NCBI RefSeq assembly: GCF_002177135.1 | Contig: NZ_MWPH01000006.1 | Location: 69,955 to 111,945, forward strand | DNA: 41,991 nt | Direction: 5' to 3' | Origin: Natronolimnobius baerhuensis | GTDB lineage: Archaea; Halobacteriota; Halobacteria; Halobacteriales; Natrialbaceae | In this document: in pieces, positions 9,137 through 17,913 of the stretch | Layout of the letters: every line of letters begins with the position of its first letter | How positions within the stretch are numbered: the stretch's first letter is position 1 | Notes under the pieces: model-generated | Databases searched by the model: none | What the model saw: only the letters and a program-made list of their open reading frames with translations | Told to the model about the DNA's origin: nothing | Program-made: the position numbers and the translations under genes

Positions 9137-9137
9137 A

Positions 9138-9495
9138 TGTAATGGGTTTCTCACAATTTGCAACTACTTTGAGTATAGTCGACGACCTTCGGATGGTCTC
9201 GAGTCGTGTTCGTCAGCGTGATATTGCTTTAGAGTCGCTTCGAATGGCGATGGATCGTTGGTGACGGCCTTGACGAGTGTCATTGAGACTGGAAATCCAG
9301 ATCGTTTGGTGATCCGAATATCTTGTTTGCGGAACGTCCTTCAACGACGTTCCCAAACTCTGTGCATCCATACTGTTGTGGATCGAGTACTGAACGTGTG
9401 AGAGAGGCTCCGAGGCGATGTGGATGGAACTGGCTTGAGTCGGCGCTTTCTTGCTAATCCGTGCAATCGTGTTACCAAGCGGTCTGAATCCGGTC
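9138..9495. other. Non-coding stretch between the IS and dgoD
   Basis: No frame on either strand looks like a real protein here and no RNA gene is apparent. The open frame on the minus strand (9213-9590) overlaps the dgoD end and has Ser/His/Gln-rich composition unlike its neighbours. It is probably decayed DNA carried with the IS insertion or the 3' flank of dgoD. Confidence 0.5.
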
Positions 9496-10650
9496 TTACC
9501 ACTCGGCGACGCTGCCGTCGTCGTGCCTCCAGACCGGATTGTGCCAGTCAACGTCTTGTGTTGCTCGTTCGCGGACGACATCCTCATCAATGTCGATACC
9601 TAACCCGGGTTCTGTGGGCAGGCTGACGTAGCCGTCGTCGTACTCGAAAACGGTTGGATCAGCCAGATAATCGAGCACGTCGCTCGTCTGATTGTAGTGG
9701 ATATTGAGGCTCTGTTCCTGTATCAGCGTGTTCGGCGTACAGGCATCGACCTGAATACACGAAGCCAGTGCGATTGGGCCGAGCGGACAGTGTGGCGTAA
9801 CGGCAACGTCGTAGGCCTCTGCCATGCTCGCAATTTTCTTGACTTCGGTAATGCCGCCAGCGTGGGAGAGATCCGGTTGGATCACGTCGGCGACGCCCTG
9901 CTCGAACAGCGATTTGAAATCCCACCGGGAGTACATTCGCTCTCCGGTCGCGATCGGGATCGTCGTGTGTTGAGCGATTTCCGGGAGCGAGTCATTGTGT
10001 TCCGGCAGGACTGGCTCTTCGATGAACGTCGGCTCGTAGGGCTCGAGAGCCTCGACGAGTCGCTTAGCCATCGGTTTGCTGACGCGGCCATGGAAGTCAA
10101 CGCCAATGTCGACATCGTCACCAACGGCGTTGCGGACTTCGGCCAGTCGGTCTCGAGCCGCTTGGACGGCTGCAGGGGAATCGACACGTCGCATCTCCGG
10201 GGTGCCGTTCATTTTCAGGGCGGTAAAGCCGCTGTCAACCTTTTCGACTGCGGCCTGGCCGACGTCGCTGGGGCGGTCGCCACCGATCCACTGGTAGACA
10301 CGGATTCGGTCGCGGGCGGCGCCACCGAGTAGTTCGTAGAGTGGCGCATCGAACCGCTTTGCTTTGATGTCCCACAGCGCCTGGTCGATTCCCGAGATGG
10401 CGCTCATAAGAATCGGCCCGCCGCGATAGAAGCCACCGCGGTAGAGGCGTTGCCAGTGGTGTTCGATCCGTGACGGGTCTTCATCGAGGAGGTAGTTGTC
10501 CATCAGTTCCTCGACGGCAGTACGGACGGTTTTGGCTCGTCCTTCGACGACTGGCTCTCCCCAACCAACCGTGCCGTCGCTCGTCGTGATTTTGAGGAAT
10601 ACCTACCGTGGCGGTACCTCAAACAGTTCGTAGTCAGTGATTGTGGTCAT
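9496..10650 (-). pseudogene. dgoD: D-galactonate dehydratase (mandelate racemase/enolase superfamily), interrupted by an amber codon
   Basis: The reading frame resembles E. coli DgoD across its whole length, including GFYRGGPILMSAI, DFHGRVSKPMA, FIEEPVLPE, GERMYSRWDFK, HCPLGPIALAS and the C-terminal HDDGSVAEW. DgoD converts D-galactonate to 2-keto-3-deoxy-D-galactonate. The full-length start is the ATG at 10648-10650, giving 384 codons before the stop, close to the 382-residue E. coli enzyme. Codon 16 (10603-10605) is TAG where the family has Trp (PPRW becomes PPR-stop). The only later ATG (10501-10503) would omit about 49 residues of the N-terminal capping domain. The rest of the frame is undamaged, implying a recent nonsense mutation, a sequencing error or readthrough. 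It is the last gene after the sugar transporter genes on the minus strand. Confidence 0.88.
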
Positions 10651-10793
10651 GAGTATCTACGATATCGTGTCTCTATCTGGTCCGTGCGTCGGTAGCTGGC
10701 GTCACTCGACTGTGTCGATGAATCGTCGGCCCCACTATTCGAGTTCAAAACGCATCGGGGCCGGATTGTGCCCCTTTATCTTTCCAGACTGTC

Positions 10794-11714
10794 TTACGAC
10801 CCTTTCGTTCCGGTGTTCGACAGCCCCTCAACGAGCCAACTCTGGACGAACGCGAATAGCAACAAGACTGGAACCATCGTCACCACTGCTGCTGCAGTGA
10901 CTGCTCCCCAGTCGACTTGGTTGGCCGTCTGGAATAGCTGGAGGCCCATCGGCAGCGTTCGCGTGCCCGAGGATTGTGAGAGGATGGACACGAAGAGATA
11001 GTCGTTCCACGAGGCGATAAACGCGTAGAACGCGCTTACGGCAATTCCCGGAATCGACAGCGGAACGATGATCTTGTACATGATCTGGATTCGATTGCAG
11101 CCATCCATCATCGCGGCGTCGTCGAGTGCCTCCGGAATGCCGTCGAAGAACCCTTTCAGGAGCCAGACAGCGAACGGGAGAGCACCAACAGTGTGGCCGA
11201 TCACCAGTCCCAGCAGGCTATCAACGAGGTTCAGCCGGAACATGATGGTAAACAGCGGCAACAACACGAGTACCAGCGGAAGCATCTGACTCGAAATGAG
11301 GCCGAGAATCACGTAGTCTCGTCCGGGATACTCGAATCGACTCACCGAGTACGCTGCTGGGATCGCAACGACCAGTGTGAGGAGGGTCGTCGCGACAGCG
11401 ACGATGACCGAATTGAGGAAGTACTGCTGGAAGAGTCCATCGCCCAGCACGCGCTCGTAGTTGGCAATCGTGTACTCGTCGATTGACGGAATCAACTCGC
11501 CGCTGTAGAGCCCGGATGTCGTCAGGAACGACGAGAGCATGAGCCAGACGATAGGCACGAGCAAGAAGGTGTAATAGCCGAACAACAACCCGTAGACGGT
11601 CGCAGCTTTGCGGATCGACATATCGTTGCCGAGATGTCGATCAAACCGCCTAATGAGGCCGTCTATCGTCCCGTCTGCATCGTTCGATTGCGTGGAGTCG
11701 GTTTGCGTCGCCAT
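10794..11714 (-). CDS. Carbohydrate ABC transporter permease, MalG/UgpE-like
   Basis: This 306-residue permease is the second membrane subunit of a CUT1-type sugar importer. It has a cytoplasmic N-terminal tail, six predicted helices starting at ATVYGLLFGYYTFLLVPIVW, and the EAA-type coupling loop EALDDAAMMDGCNRIQIMYK followed by IVPLSIPG. The C-terminus ends with the MalG-like RSWLVEG/QSWLVEGLSNTGTKGS region. Its start overlaps the stop of the other permease at a single base position (11714), so the two are a coupled operon. It pairs with the MalK-type ATPase encoded 4 kb away (15569-16714). Substrate is probably an alpha-galactoside or related oligosaccharide, judged from neighbours only. 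Confidence 0.93.
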   Translation of the reverse strand: MATQTDSTQSNDADGTIDGLIRRFDRHLGNDMSIRKAATVYGLLFGYYTFLLVPIVWLMLSSFLTTSGLYSGELIPSIDEYTIANYERVLGDGLFQQYFLNSVIVAVATTLLTLVVAIPAAYSVSRFEYPGRDYVILGLISSQMLPLVLVLLPLFTIMFRLNLVDSLLGLVIGHTVGALPFAVWLLKGFFDGIPEALDDAAMMDGCNRIQIMYKIIVPLSIPGIAVSAFYAFIASWNDYLFVSILSQSSGTRTLPMGLQLFQTANQVDWGAVTAAAVVTMVPVLLLFAFVQSWLVEGLSNTGTKGS

Positions 11715-12625
11715 TAGTTGAAGTCCTCCAGTTTGATGTAGATGGTCGTGAACGTGACCATGATCACCATCATCACGACGCCAACACTGGCTGCGTACCC
11801 GAGTGCGTAAGTTTCGAACGCCTCGCGATAGATGTACGTTGGCAGCACTTCAGTCGTCTGCAACGGCCCGCCGCCGGTCGACAGCCAGACGAAGTCGAAG
11901 TTGTTGAACGTGAACAACACGTGCAACACGATCATGATCATCGAGACGTACGAGATGTTCGGCAGCGTAATATATCGAAACTGTTGGAGCGAACTCGCAC
12001 CATCCATCTGGGCCGCTTCATAGAGATCTCGTGGGATCGATTGCATTGCAGCGTACAATGCAATTGCGAAGAACGGAACGTTCTTCCAGACGTGCATGAG
12101 GATGACCAGTGGCATTGCCCACCGCGTATCAGCGAACCAGTAGGTCGTCGGAAGTCCAAGCCGTTCGAAGATGATGTTTACTGCGCCGTAGCCTGGCTGG
12201 ACCAGCCAGTTGAAGATAATCACGATGACGATCACCGGAAGCACCCACGTCACCATCGTGAGGCTCCGGAAGATCTGGATGCCCGGAACCTTCTGCATCA
12301 ACAGAAGGGCAAGCCCGAGTCCCAGTAGGTACTGGAAGGCAACGGCAACGCCGGTCAACACCGCGGAGTTCCACAGCGCCGTCCGAAACACCTCGTCGTT
12401 TACTAACTGACTGTAGTTCTCGAAGCGGACCCAGGTCCAGTTGTCCGGCTGGAGCATCGATCGCTCCTGAAAGCTCATTAGGATACCCTCGAGAATCGGG
12501 TAGCCGATGATCACTCCCATAATGACGACTACCGGCGCGAGAAACGCGTAGCCAAGCCAACTCTCCTTTGAGAGGGAGAGTAACTCCCGGACGTATGTTC
12601 CGGACCGGTCTGATTGCGTAGACAT
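11714..12625 (-). CDS. Carbohydrate ABC transporter permease, MalF/UgpA-like
   Basis: The first permease of the sugar importer (303 residues) carries six helices, the first in GYAFLAPVVVIMGVIIGYPI, and the EAA loop DLYEAAQMDGASSLQQFRYI followed by TLPNISYV. The lack of a large periplasmic insertion separates it from enterobacterial MalF and puts it with UgpA/LacF-type permeases. The 28-bp gap to the upstream binding-protein gene and the direct contact with the downstream permease argue for one transcript: binding protein, two permeases, then dgoD. Confidence 0.93.
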   Translation of the reverse strand: MSTQSDRSGTYVRELLSLSKESWLGYAFLAPVVVIMGVIIGYPILEGILMSFQERSMLQPDNWTWVRFENYSQLVNDEVFRTALWNSAVLTGVAVAFQYLLGLGLALLLMQKVPGIQIFRSLTMVTWVLPVIVIVIIFNWLVQPGYGAVNIIFERLGLPTTYWFADTRWAMPLVILMHVWKNVPFFAIALYAAMQSIPRDLYEAAQMDGASSLQQFRYITLPNISYVSMIMIVLHVLFTFNNFDFVWLSTGGGPLQTTEVLPTYIYREAFETYALGYAASVGVVMMVIMVTFTTIYIKLEDFN

Positions 12626-12653
12626 AGATTAGTATGGAGCTCTACTCGTCTGT

Positions 12654-13943
12654 TCAGGCCTCGAGTTGGACATCGGCGTCAGCGAGGGCCGCTTCGAGTT
12701 CCTCGGCAGCGGTTGCGGGATCAGTCTCGTCGTAGATGACTTCCTCGATTGCATCGTACATTGGGGTTCGAACCTCGCCCCACTGAATCTGTGCGGGGGC
12801 GACACCGTTTTCGAACGCATCTTCGAACGTCTGGAATTCCTCGAGGTCGTGTTCGACGTCGAGGGAGTCATGCGTTGGTGCGTTTGTCGCGGGGTCGGCG
12901 TCCTCGAACCGCTGCATCATCTCTGGGCTCGTGAACAACTCGAGCGCCTCGAGTGAGGCATCGAGGTCTTCGGTGTGCGTGTTGATCATAATCGGCGAGA
13001 CCTCCATGTACGTTGCTTGCTCGCCGCCATCGACGACAGGGAGTTCCGCGATGCCGGTGTTTTCCTCGATGATATCTGCCTGTTCGTCAGAGGAGTCTGC
13101 ATGTTGTTGAATCCACGGACCACAGTGGACCATCGCGTGGTCACCCATTGAGTATCCTTCATCGTTAGATTCCCAGCCAGCGCCACGGTAGTCGTCGTCT
13201 GCCATCGGTTCGTCACCGAGGAACAGGTTGTGGTACAGCGTCTCGAGAACGACCTCAAAGTCATCGGCAGTCGCTTGCAAAACCCACTCGTCCCCGTCGT
13301 GTTCGTAGATGTTACCGGTGCGCTGGTAAACGTGTGAGAGGAACTCCTGTGTCACGCGGACTTCGCCACGTTCGGTCGTCAGGTGGAGGCCGTTCATGTC
13401 CTCGTTCGCATTGATCTCGCGTGCCAGTTCGACGAGTTCGTCGAGATCTTCCGGTGGCCCGTCTTCGTACCCATACTCTGCGAGGATGTCCGATCGATAG
13501 ACGAGTGCGCGACCGTTACCGCCTGGAAGCGGTAGTCCCCAGATTTCACCCTGGAACTCGAAGGCATCTATCGCGGCGTCGAGATAGCCATCAAAGTGAT
13601 CAAAGTCCTGCACGTGATCGGTCAACGGCTCCAGCATATCCGCCGTAACGTAATCGCCCGGATGCTCGAGAGTGCCCTCAAGCAGGTCTGGCGTTCCGGT
13701 ATTGCCACCAGTGAGCACGTTGCTCTGTAGATCGTCATACTGGTACTCAGTTAGCTCCCACTCTTGACCAGTTTCTTCTTCCAGTTCGGATTCGAACTCC
13801 GGCCGGAACTCCTCCAAGTGGTCTTCATCCCACCAGCCGGCCCAAAACGTGCGGCCATCATCGTCGTCACTGAGGCAGCCGGCAAGGGCTGCAACGCTCG
13901 TTGCACCACTGGCTTTCAGGAAAGTCCGCTTGCTAAGCTCCAT
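12654..13943 (-). CDS. Carbohydrate ABC transporter substrate-binding lipoprotein
   Basis: The 429-residue family-1 solute-binding protein captures sugar outside the cell. From the ATG at 13941-13943 it begins MELSKRTFLKASG, a Tat-like signal with Lys-Arg in place of the usual Arg-Arg, and has a lipobox LAGC before an Asp-rich linker. The mature part is very acidic and shows the family pattern of an N-terminal lobe with GTPDLLEGTLEH, an EIWGLPLPGGNGRALVYRSD hinge region, and a C-terminal helix ending in LADADVQLEA. A longer open frame reaches 14414, but it runs through the promoter region and into melA on the other strand, so it was not used. First gene of the minus-strand sugar operon. Confidence 0.93.
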   Translation of the reverse strand: MELSKRTFLKASGATSVAALAGCLSDDDDGRTFWAGWWDEDHLEEFRPEFESELEEETGQEWELTEYQYDDLQSNVLTGGNTGTPDLLEGTLEHPGDYVTADMLEPLTDHVQDFDHFDGYLDAAIDAFEFQGEIWGLPLPGGNGRALVYRSDILAEYGYEDGPPEDLDELVELAREINANEDMNGLHLTTERGEVRVTQEFLSHVYQRTGNIYEHDGDEWVLQATADDFEVVLETLYHNLFLGDEPMADDDYRGAGWESNDEGYSMGDHAMVHCGPWIQQHADSSDEQADIIEENTGIAELPVVDGGEQATYMEVSPIMINTHTEDLDASLEALELFTSPEMMQRFEDADPATNAPTHDSLDVEHDLEEFQTFEDAFENGVAPAQIQWGEVRTPMYDAIEEVIYDETDPATAAEELEAALADADVQLEA

Positions 13944-14117
13944 CGTATACCTCACTCTTCTTGGACCAACTATCATAAAGGTCAGTCTCAGAATCTGAAC
14001 AAAAAGAGATGAAAACAATTCTGGCCAGCTAACAGTCTCGGCGCTAAATGTTCTTAACGCACGAGCGAGGCCCTGCTGCGACAATTTTATGCGGGTGACT
14101 GAGACAGGTGTATGTAG
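13944..14117. promoter_or_regulatory. Divergent promoter region between the binding-protein gene and melA
   Basis: A TATA-like CAATTTTATGC at 14082-14092 precedes the melA ATG by about 27-30 bp, as in leaderless haloarchaeal genes. On the other strand CTTTATGATAG (13970-13980) stands about 32 bp before the binding-protein ATG. A lone TGAACA half-site at 13996-14001 resembles half of the dyads around the IclR gene, but the second half is poor. Confidence 0.5.
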
Positions 14118-15425
14118 ATGCCAACGATAACCTTCATTGGTGCCGGGAGTATGGTCTTTGCAAAGAACCTCGTCGGTGATATCCTCTCGTTTGATGCCCT
14201 CTCTGACAGCACAATCAGACTGATGGATATCGACGAGCATCGACTCGCACAGACCACCGCGGTTGCGGAAGCGATGGTCGAAAACGGCGACGTCGACGCT
14301 ACCATCGAGTCGACGACCGACCGCCGCGAGGCACTCGAGGGAGCCGATTACGTCTTGAACATGATCAACGTCGGCGGGACCGAGCCGTTCGAAAACGAGA
14401 TTCGAATTCCACAAGAGTACGGCGTCAAACAGTCAATTGGTGACACGCTGGGGCCCGGCGGTGTCTTCCGCGGCTTGCGGACGATCCCAACGATGCTCGA
14501 GATCGCTCGAGACATGGAGGAACTGTGTCCCGACGCCTTACTGTTGAACTACACCAATCCGATGGCGATTCTCTGTTGGACGATGGCTGAGGCGACGGAC
14601 ATCGAAACGATTGGCCTCTGTCACAGCGTTCCACACACTGCCGAAGCGATTGCGGACTACGTTGACCTTCCGGAGGACGAACTCGACTACTGGGTCGCCG
14701 GCATCAACCACATGGCGTGGTTCCTCGAACTCGAACACGACGGGACAGACGTCTATCCGATGCTCGAGGAAGCGATGACGGATCCTGAGATCTATGAACG
14801 GGATACGGTCCGTTTCGAAATCATGAACCACTTCGATGCGTTCGTCACGGAATCGAGCCACCACTTCTCGGAGTACGTTCCGTACTTCCGAACGGATGAG
14901 GCTGTGATCGACGAGATGACTGGGACGGACTACGCCGAGCGGATGCCAACCGCGACGTATCTCAACGGCTGGAAGGAACGCTCCGAAGAACGCGACAGTG
15001 CTCTCGACGATTTTGATCCTGAAGACGCTGAGATCGAACGCTCTGAGGAGTATGCTGCCCGCTTGATTCATTCAATCGAGACGGATACGTCGCGTCGACT
15101 CAACCTCAACGTCCCGAACCACGACGACTACATTACGAATCTCCCCAGCGAGGCCTGCGTCGAAGTCCCATGTCTGATAGACGGCACTGGTGTCCGACCG
15201 TGCTCGGTCGGTGATCTGCCACCACAGCTCATCTCACTCATCCGAACCAACGTCAACGTCCAACAGCTCGCCGTCAAAGGTGGCCTCGAGGGCGACCGTG
15301 ACGCCGTTCACCAGGCGCTCAAACTCGATCCGCTGACCGCAGCAGCGCTTTCGCTCGACGAGATTCACGACATGACCGAGGAACTCATCGACGCGAACGA
15401 AGCGTACCTCCCGACGTTAACCTAA
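14118..15425 (+). CDS. melA: Alpha-galactosidase, glycoside hydrolase family 4 (MelA-like)
   Basis: The 435-residue enzyme belongs to family GH4, which hydrolyses glycosides by an NAD- and Mn-dependent redox mechanism. The dinucleotide fold starts at once (ITFIGAGSMVF, residues 4-14). Substrate and metal positions are recognisable: NYTNPM (144-149), the metal Cys in LCHSV (C168) and the metal His in GINHMAW (H198). Similarity in order and spacing to E. coli MelA, including TLGPGG and FVTESSHHFSEY, makes alpha-galactosidase more likely than alpha-glucuronidase or 6-phospho-glycosidase. It is cytoplasmic and would release galactose from imported oligosaccharide; galactose oxidised to galactonate would then feed DgoD. 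The gene faces away from the binding-protein operon and shares its promoter region. Confidence 0.9.
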   Translation: MPTITFIGAGSMVFAKNLVGDILSFDALSDSTIRLMDIDEHRLAQTTAVAEAMVENGDVDATIESTTDRREALEGADYVLNMINVGGTEPFENEIRIPQEYGVKQSIGDTLGPGGVFRGLRTIPTMLEIARDMEELCPDALLLNYTNPMAILCWTMAEATDIETIGLCHSVPHTAEAIADYVDLPEDELDYWVAGINHMAWFLELEHDGTDVYPMLEEAMTDPEIYERDTVRFEIMNHFDAFVTESSHHFSEYVPYFRTDEAVIDEMTGTDYAERMPTATYLNGWKERSEERDSALDDFDPEDAEIERSEEYAARLIHSIETDTSRRLNLNVPNHDDYITNLPSEACVEVPCLIDGTGVRPCSVGDLPPQLISLIRTNVNVQQLAVKGGLEGDRDAVHQALKLDPLTAAALSLDEIHDMTEELIDANEAYLPTLT

Positions 15426-15568
15426 TCGGCCAGTTTCTTTTTGCGGTGCTCGATCACTCGAGAGGCTGCGCCGAACGGCTGCCAGCTCTGATCGAACAGT
15501 GCGACTCCGATCAGTCTCTACATCGACAGTATTCACTCGCCAGTCGCCCATCAATTGCTACTGGTGAC

Positions 15569-16714
15569 TTACGCTGTCGCGTTCGTGCTTGATCCCGGAA
15601 TGACCGTCTCTTCGTCCAGCGAGGCGTTTTTGAGCGCTTCTCCGCTTTCAGCGTCGAAGACGTGAATATCGTCCTCGGGGAACGTCACATGCACCGTTTC
15701 GCCGGGCTGCAATCGTGGTGTGCCGTCGATACTGGCCGTGTATGTTTTCGATCCGATGTCGATGTTGATATGGGAAACGTCACCAAGCGGCTCGACCACG
15801 TTGACGGTCGCCTCGATTGCGTTCGGATCGTCTGGCGCTGTCAGTGTGATATCTTCGGGTCGGATTCCGAGGGTGTATGCACCGTCGTTCGCCTCGAGTT
15901 CGCTGGTTGTCGTCTCGGTGAGAGTGTAGGTAAATGAGTCGTGCTCGAAGGTTGTATCGGCCAGCGTGACATCGAGGAAGTTCATGCTTGGCGAGCCGAT
16001 AAAGCCGGCGACGAACCGGTTGGCAGGTTCGTGATAGCACTCGAGCGGCGTGCCAACCTGTTGTAACTCTCCATCGTTGAGGACTGCGATTCGATCACCC
16101 ATGGTCATCGCTTCTGTCTGGTCGTGTGTGACGTAGATCGTCGTCACGTCGAGTTCCTGCTGGAGGTTCTGCAACTCCATTCGCATCTGTGACCGCAGCT
16201 TTGCATCGAGGTTCGAGAGCGGCTCGTCCATCAAGAAGACGGACGGGTCCCGAACGATCGCTCGCCCGAGCGCCACACGCTGTTGCTGGCCGCCCGAGAG
16301 TTCGCCAGGTTTCTTCTCGAGGAGATCCTCAATGCCGGTCACTTCCGCAACATCTTCGACCCGGTCATTGATGTCCGCCTTCGCCATATCTGTCGTCATC
16401 TTCAGCCCGAACGCCATGTTCTCTCGAGCTGTCATATGTGGATAGAGCGCGTAACTCTGGAAGACCATCGCCATGTCTCGAGCCGAGGGGTTACTATGCG
16501 TGACGTCATCTCCATCCACGACGATTTCACCTGAACTCACGGATTCCAGACCAGCGATACAACGGAGCGTTGTTGATTTGCCGCACCCGGACGGACCGAC
16601 GAGGACGAGGAATTCACCGTCTTTGATCGTGAAATCGAGGTCGTCGACCGCGACGATTTCGTTCTCGCCGTTGTTGAAGACCTTTCTCAGGTTTCGAATC
16701 GCAATCTGACCCAT
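15569..16714 (-). CDS. Carbohydrate ABC transporter ATPase, MalK/UgpC-like
   Basis: This 381-residue ATPase energises CUT1 sugar importers. It shows Walker A GPSGCGKST, Q-loop MVFQSYALYPHMT, signature LSGGQQQRVALGRAI, Walker B VFLMDEPLSNLD and H-loop YVTHDQTEAM, followed by a regulatory TOBE-type domain (LGIRPEDI, then VEPLGDVSHINIDI). The start is the ATG at 16712-16714, directly before QIAIRNLRKVF as in the family; a longer frame to 16756 adds an unconserved leader. A TATA-like element read on the minus strand (GTCTTAATATCC, about 16735-16746) gives leaderless spacing. It is the only ATPase near the two sugar permeases and is presumably their partner. Confidence 0.93.
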   Translation of the reverse strand: MGQIAIRNLRKVFNNGENEIVAVDDLDFTIKDGEFLVLVGPSGCGKSTTLRCIAGLESVSSGEIVVDGDDVTHSNPSARDMAMVFQSYALYPHMTARENMAFGLKMTTDMAKADINDRVEDVAEVTGIEDLLEKKPGELSGGQQQRVALGRAIVRDPSVFLMDEPLSNLDAKLRSQMRMELQNLQQELDVTTIYVTHDQTEAMTMGDRIAVLNDGELQQVGTPLECYHEPANRFVAGFIGSPSMNFLDVTLADTTFEHDSFTYTLTETTTSELEANDGAYTLGIRPEDITLTAPDDPNAIEATVNVVEPLGDVSHINIDIGSKTYTASIDGTPRLQPGETVHVTFPEDDIHVFDAESGEALKNASLDEETVIPGSSTNATA

Positions 16715-16912
16715 GTGAACGGCAATCGTAGCCTCGGATATTAAGACTTTGGTCACAGTCGTAGCTGCTGGCGGTTCTCGCCTAAATCCAGCATAGTCGG
16801 TAGAGGGACTCGGGCCAACACTTGTTGCTTATGATCGCACCGTGCTGATTTGGTTTCTGTTTGACTACAGCGACGCTTGTCTCTTCTCACCGAATCTGTT
16901 CTCTGCTGATGA

Positions 16913-16929
16913 TTCATAATGTGTGAACA
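16913..16929. promoter_or_regulatory. 17-bp dyad, copy 1
   Basis: TTCAT-AATGT-GTGAACA. Shares the form TTCAT-N5-RTGAACA with copies at 17042 and 17914; 14 of 17 bases equal copy 2. Probable operator for the adjacent IclR regulator (inference). Confidence 0.5.
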
Positions 16930-17041
16930 GTATGCTACACTCAGAATATGTATGGTTCGTGCTGTGATAGGGTATCCCAAGAGGTGCTTTTACTCACAGG
17001 TTTGCTGGCTCGGTATGAGTCTCATCGGCAGTGGTTCTGTG

Positions 17042-17058
17042 TTCATCAAGTATGAACA
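17042..17058. promoter_or_regulatory. 17-bp dyad, copy 2
   Basis: TTCAT-CAAGT-ATGAACA; with the preceding TG the arms TGTTCAT and ATGAACA are perfect 7-bp inverted repeats. It touches the upstream edge of the TATA-like AATTATTTG that precedes the iclR ATG, so a protein bound here would block transcription-factor B/TBP assembly. Confidence 0.55.
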
Positions 17059-17090
17059 ATTATTTGTTGATGGGGGGTGGAGGTATCTCT

Positions 17091-17882
17091 ATGACCACGC
17101 CAAACGTCCCTCCTGGGTCGGACGATCAACCGACTGCGACAACGTCAGTAACGAGCGTTCGAGTGATTGAGGCGCTTAAAGATCGTCACACTGCCGGTAT
17201 TACCCAACTGGCGAGCGAACTTGAACTGTCGAAGGGAACGGTCCACAAACACCTTAACACCCTTCGACAGTTAGATTACGTCGTCAAGGATGGCCACGAG
17301 TATCGATTGAGCGTCAGCTTCCTTGGACTGGGAACGAGTGCACGAGCCCAGCTCCCCATCTACGACGCTGCGTTACATCCATTGGAAGATCTTGCCTCAG
17401 CAACGGGCGAAACGGCGAGTCTCATGATCCCAGAACATGGGTATGGCATATATATTGCACAAGAACGTGGCGCCAGACAGGACACAAACGATGTGCGAGT
17501 CGGAGACCGCCTTCCAATGCACGCAACAGCGGGTGGGAAAGCTATCCTTTCGTATCTGCCACAAGATGAACGCGACATGATTCTTGGCCGTCGTGGAATG
17601 CCAGCGCTCACAGAGCACACCATTACGGACCGAGCCGAACTCGAGGATGAACTGCAACTCGTCCGCGACCGTCGAACTGCGTATGATAGGGGCGAACACC
17701 GTTCGGACCGTCACTGTATTGCTCACCCAGTGATGGACAATGAGGAGCGCGCAATCGCTGCAGTATCTGTCTCGGGTCCAGCGACTCGGATGAAACGAAA
17801 GGACGCTAGTACCGATTTTGAAAGCCTCGTCGGCAGTACGATTAACTCCATCCGTAATCGCCTTTCACGTCTTGACGAATAA
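17091..17882 (+). CDS. IclR-family transcriptional regulator
   Basis: The 263-residue protein has an N-terminal winged helix-turn-helix (ITQLASELELSKGTVHKHLN and LRQLDYVVKDG) and a C-terminal IclR effector domain with the usual ATAGGKAILSYLP and AAVSVSGPATR strands. Archaeal and bacterial IclR proteins sense small sugar acids or aromatic acids and control adjacent catabolic genes; here galactonate or a galactoside-derived metabolite is a reasonable guess. The ATG at 17091 follows a GGGGGTGGAGGT purine run and fits leaderless spacing from the TATA-like box. An earlier in-frame start at 17031 would place a dyad and the promoter inside the gene. It stands between the ATPase gene and the sulfatase gene. 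Confidence 0.92.
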   Translation: MTTPNVPPGSDDQPTATTSVTSVRVIEALKDRHTAGITQLASELELSKGTVHKHLNTLRQLDYVVKDGHEYRLSVSFLGLGTSARAQLPIYDAALHPLEDLASATGETASLMIPEHGYGIYIAQERGARQDTNDVRVGDRLPMHATAGGKAILSYLPQDERDMILGRRGMPALTEHTITDRAELEDELQLVRDRRTAYDRGEHRSDRHCIAHPVMDNEERAIAAVSVSGPATRMKRKDASTDFESLVGSTINSIRNRLSRLDE

Positions 17883-17913
17883 TTACGCTCGTACGACTGT
17901 AATAATCCTGCAA

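Larger units (their letters stand above)
6390..9137 (+). mobile_element. IS4-type insertion sequence (about 2.75 kb) enclosing a lipoprotein gene and a transposase gene
   Basis: Imperfect terminal inverted repeats bound this segment. Left, 6393-6423, reads AGAAGGCAGGCAT, seven bases, ATAATCGGTTG. Right, 9105-9136, read on the minus strand, has AGAAGGCAGGCAT, eight bases, ATAATCGGTTGG. The hexamer TGTAAT occurs directly outside both ends (6384-6389 and 9138-9143) and may be the target duplication, which sets the outer limits given here. Inside are a lipoprotein gene (6560-6982) and a DDE transposase gene (7066-8952), both on the plus strand. The element lies between the recombinase remnant and the carbohydrate locus. 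The IS family name was not determined; exact ends could shift by one to three bases. Confidence 0.7.
16715..17090. promoter_or_regulatory. Divergent intergenic region between the MalK-type ATPase and iclR genes
   Basis: This 376-bp gap has no gene. It contains a TATA-like element for each flanking gene (about 16735-16746 on minus, about 17058-17066 on plus) and two copies of a 17-bp dyad listed separately. That arrangement fits control of the transporter ATPase and autoregulation of the regulator. Confidence 0.5.

Noticed and set aside
9697-10332. 211-codon plus-strand frame
   Set aside because: Complementary shadow of dgoD, whose minus-strand frame is conserved with DgoD.
10603-10605. Pyrrolysine or selenocysteine-type recoding of the dgoD amber
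   Set aside because: The family position is Trp, no recoding element is visible and haloarchaea are not known for pyrrolysine use; nonsense mutation or error is simpler.
13944-14414. Upstream extension of the sugar-binding-protein frame
   Set aside because: It crosses the divergent promoter and runs antisense through melA; the Tat signal starts at 13943.
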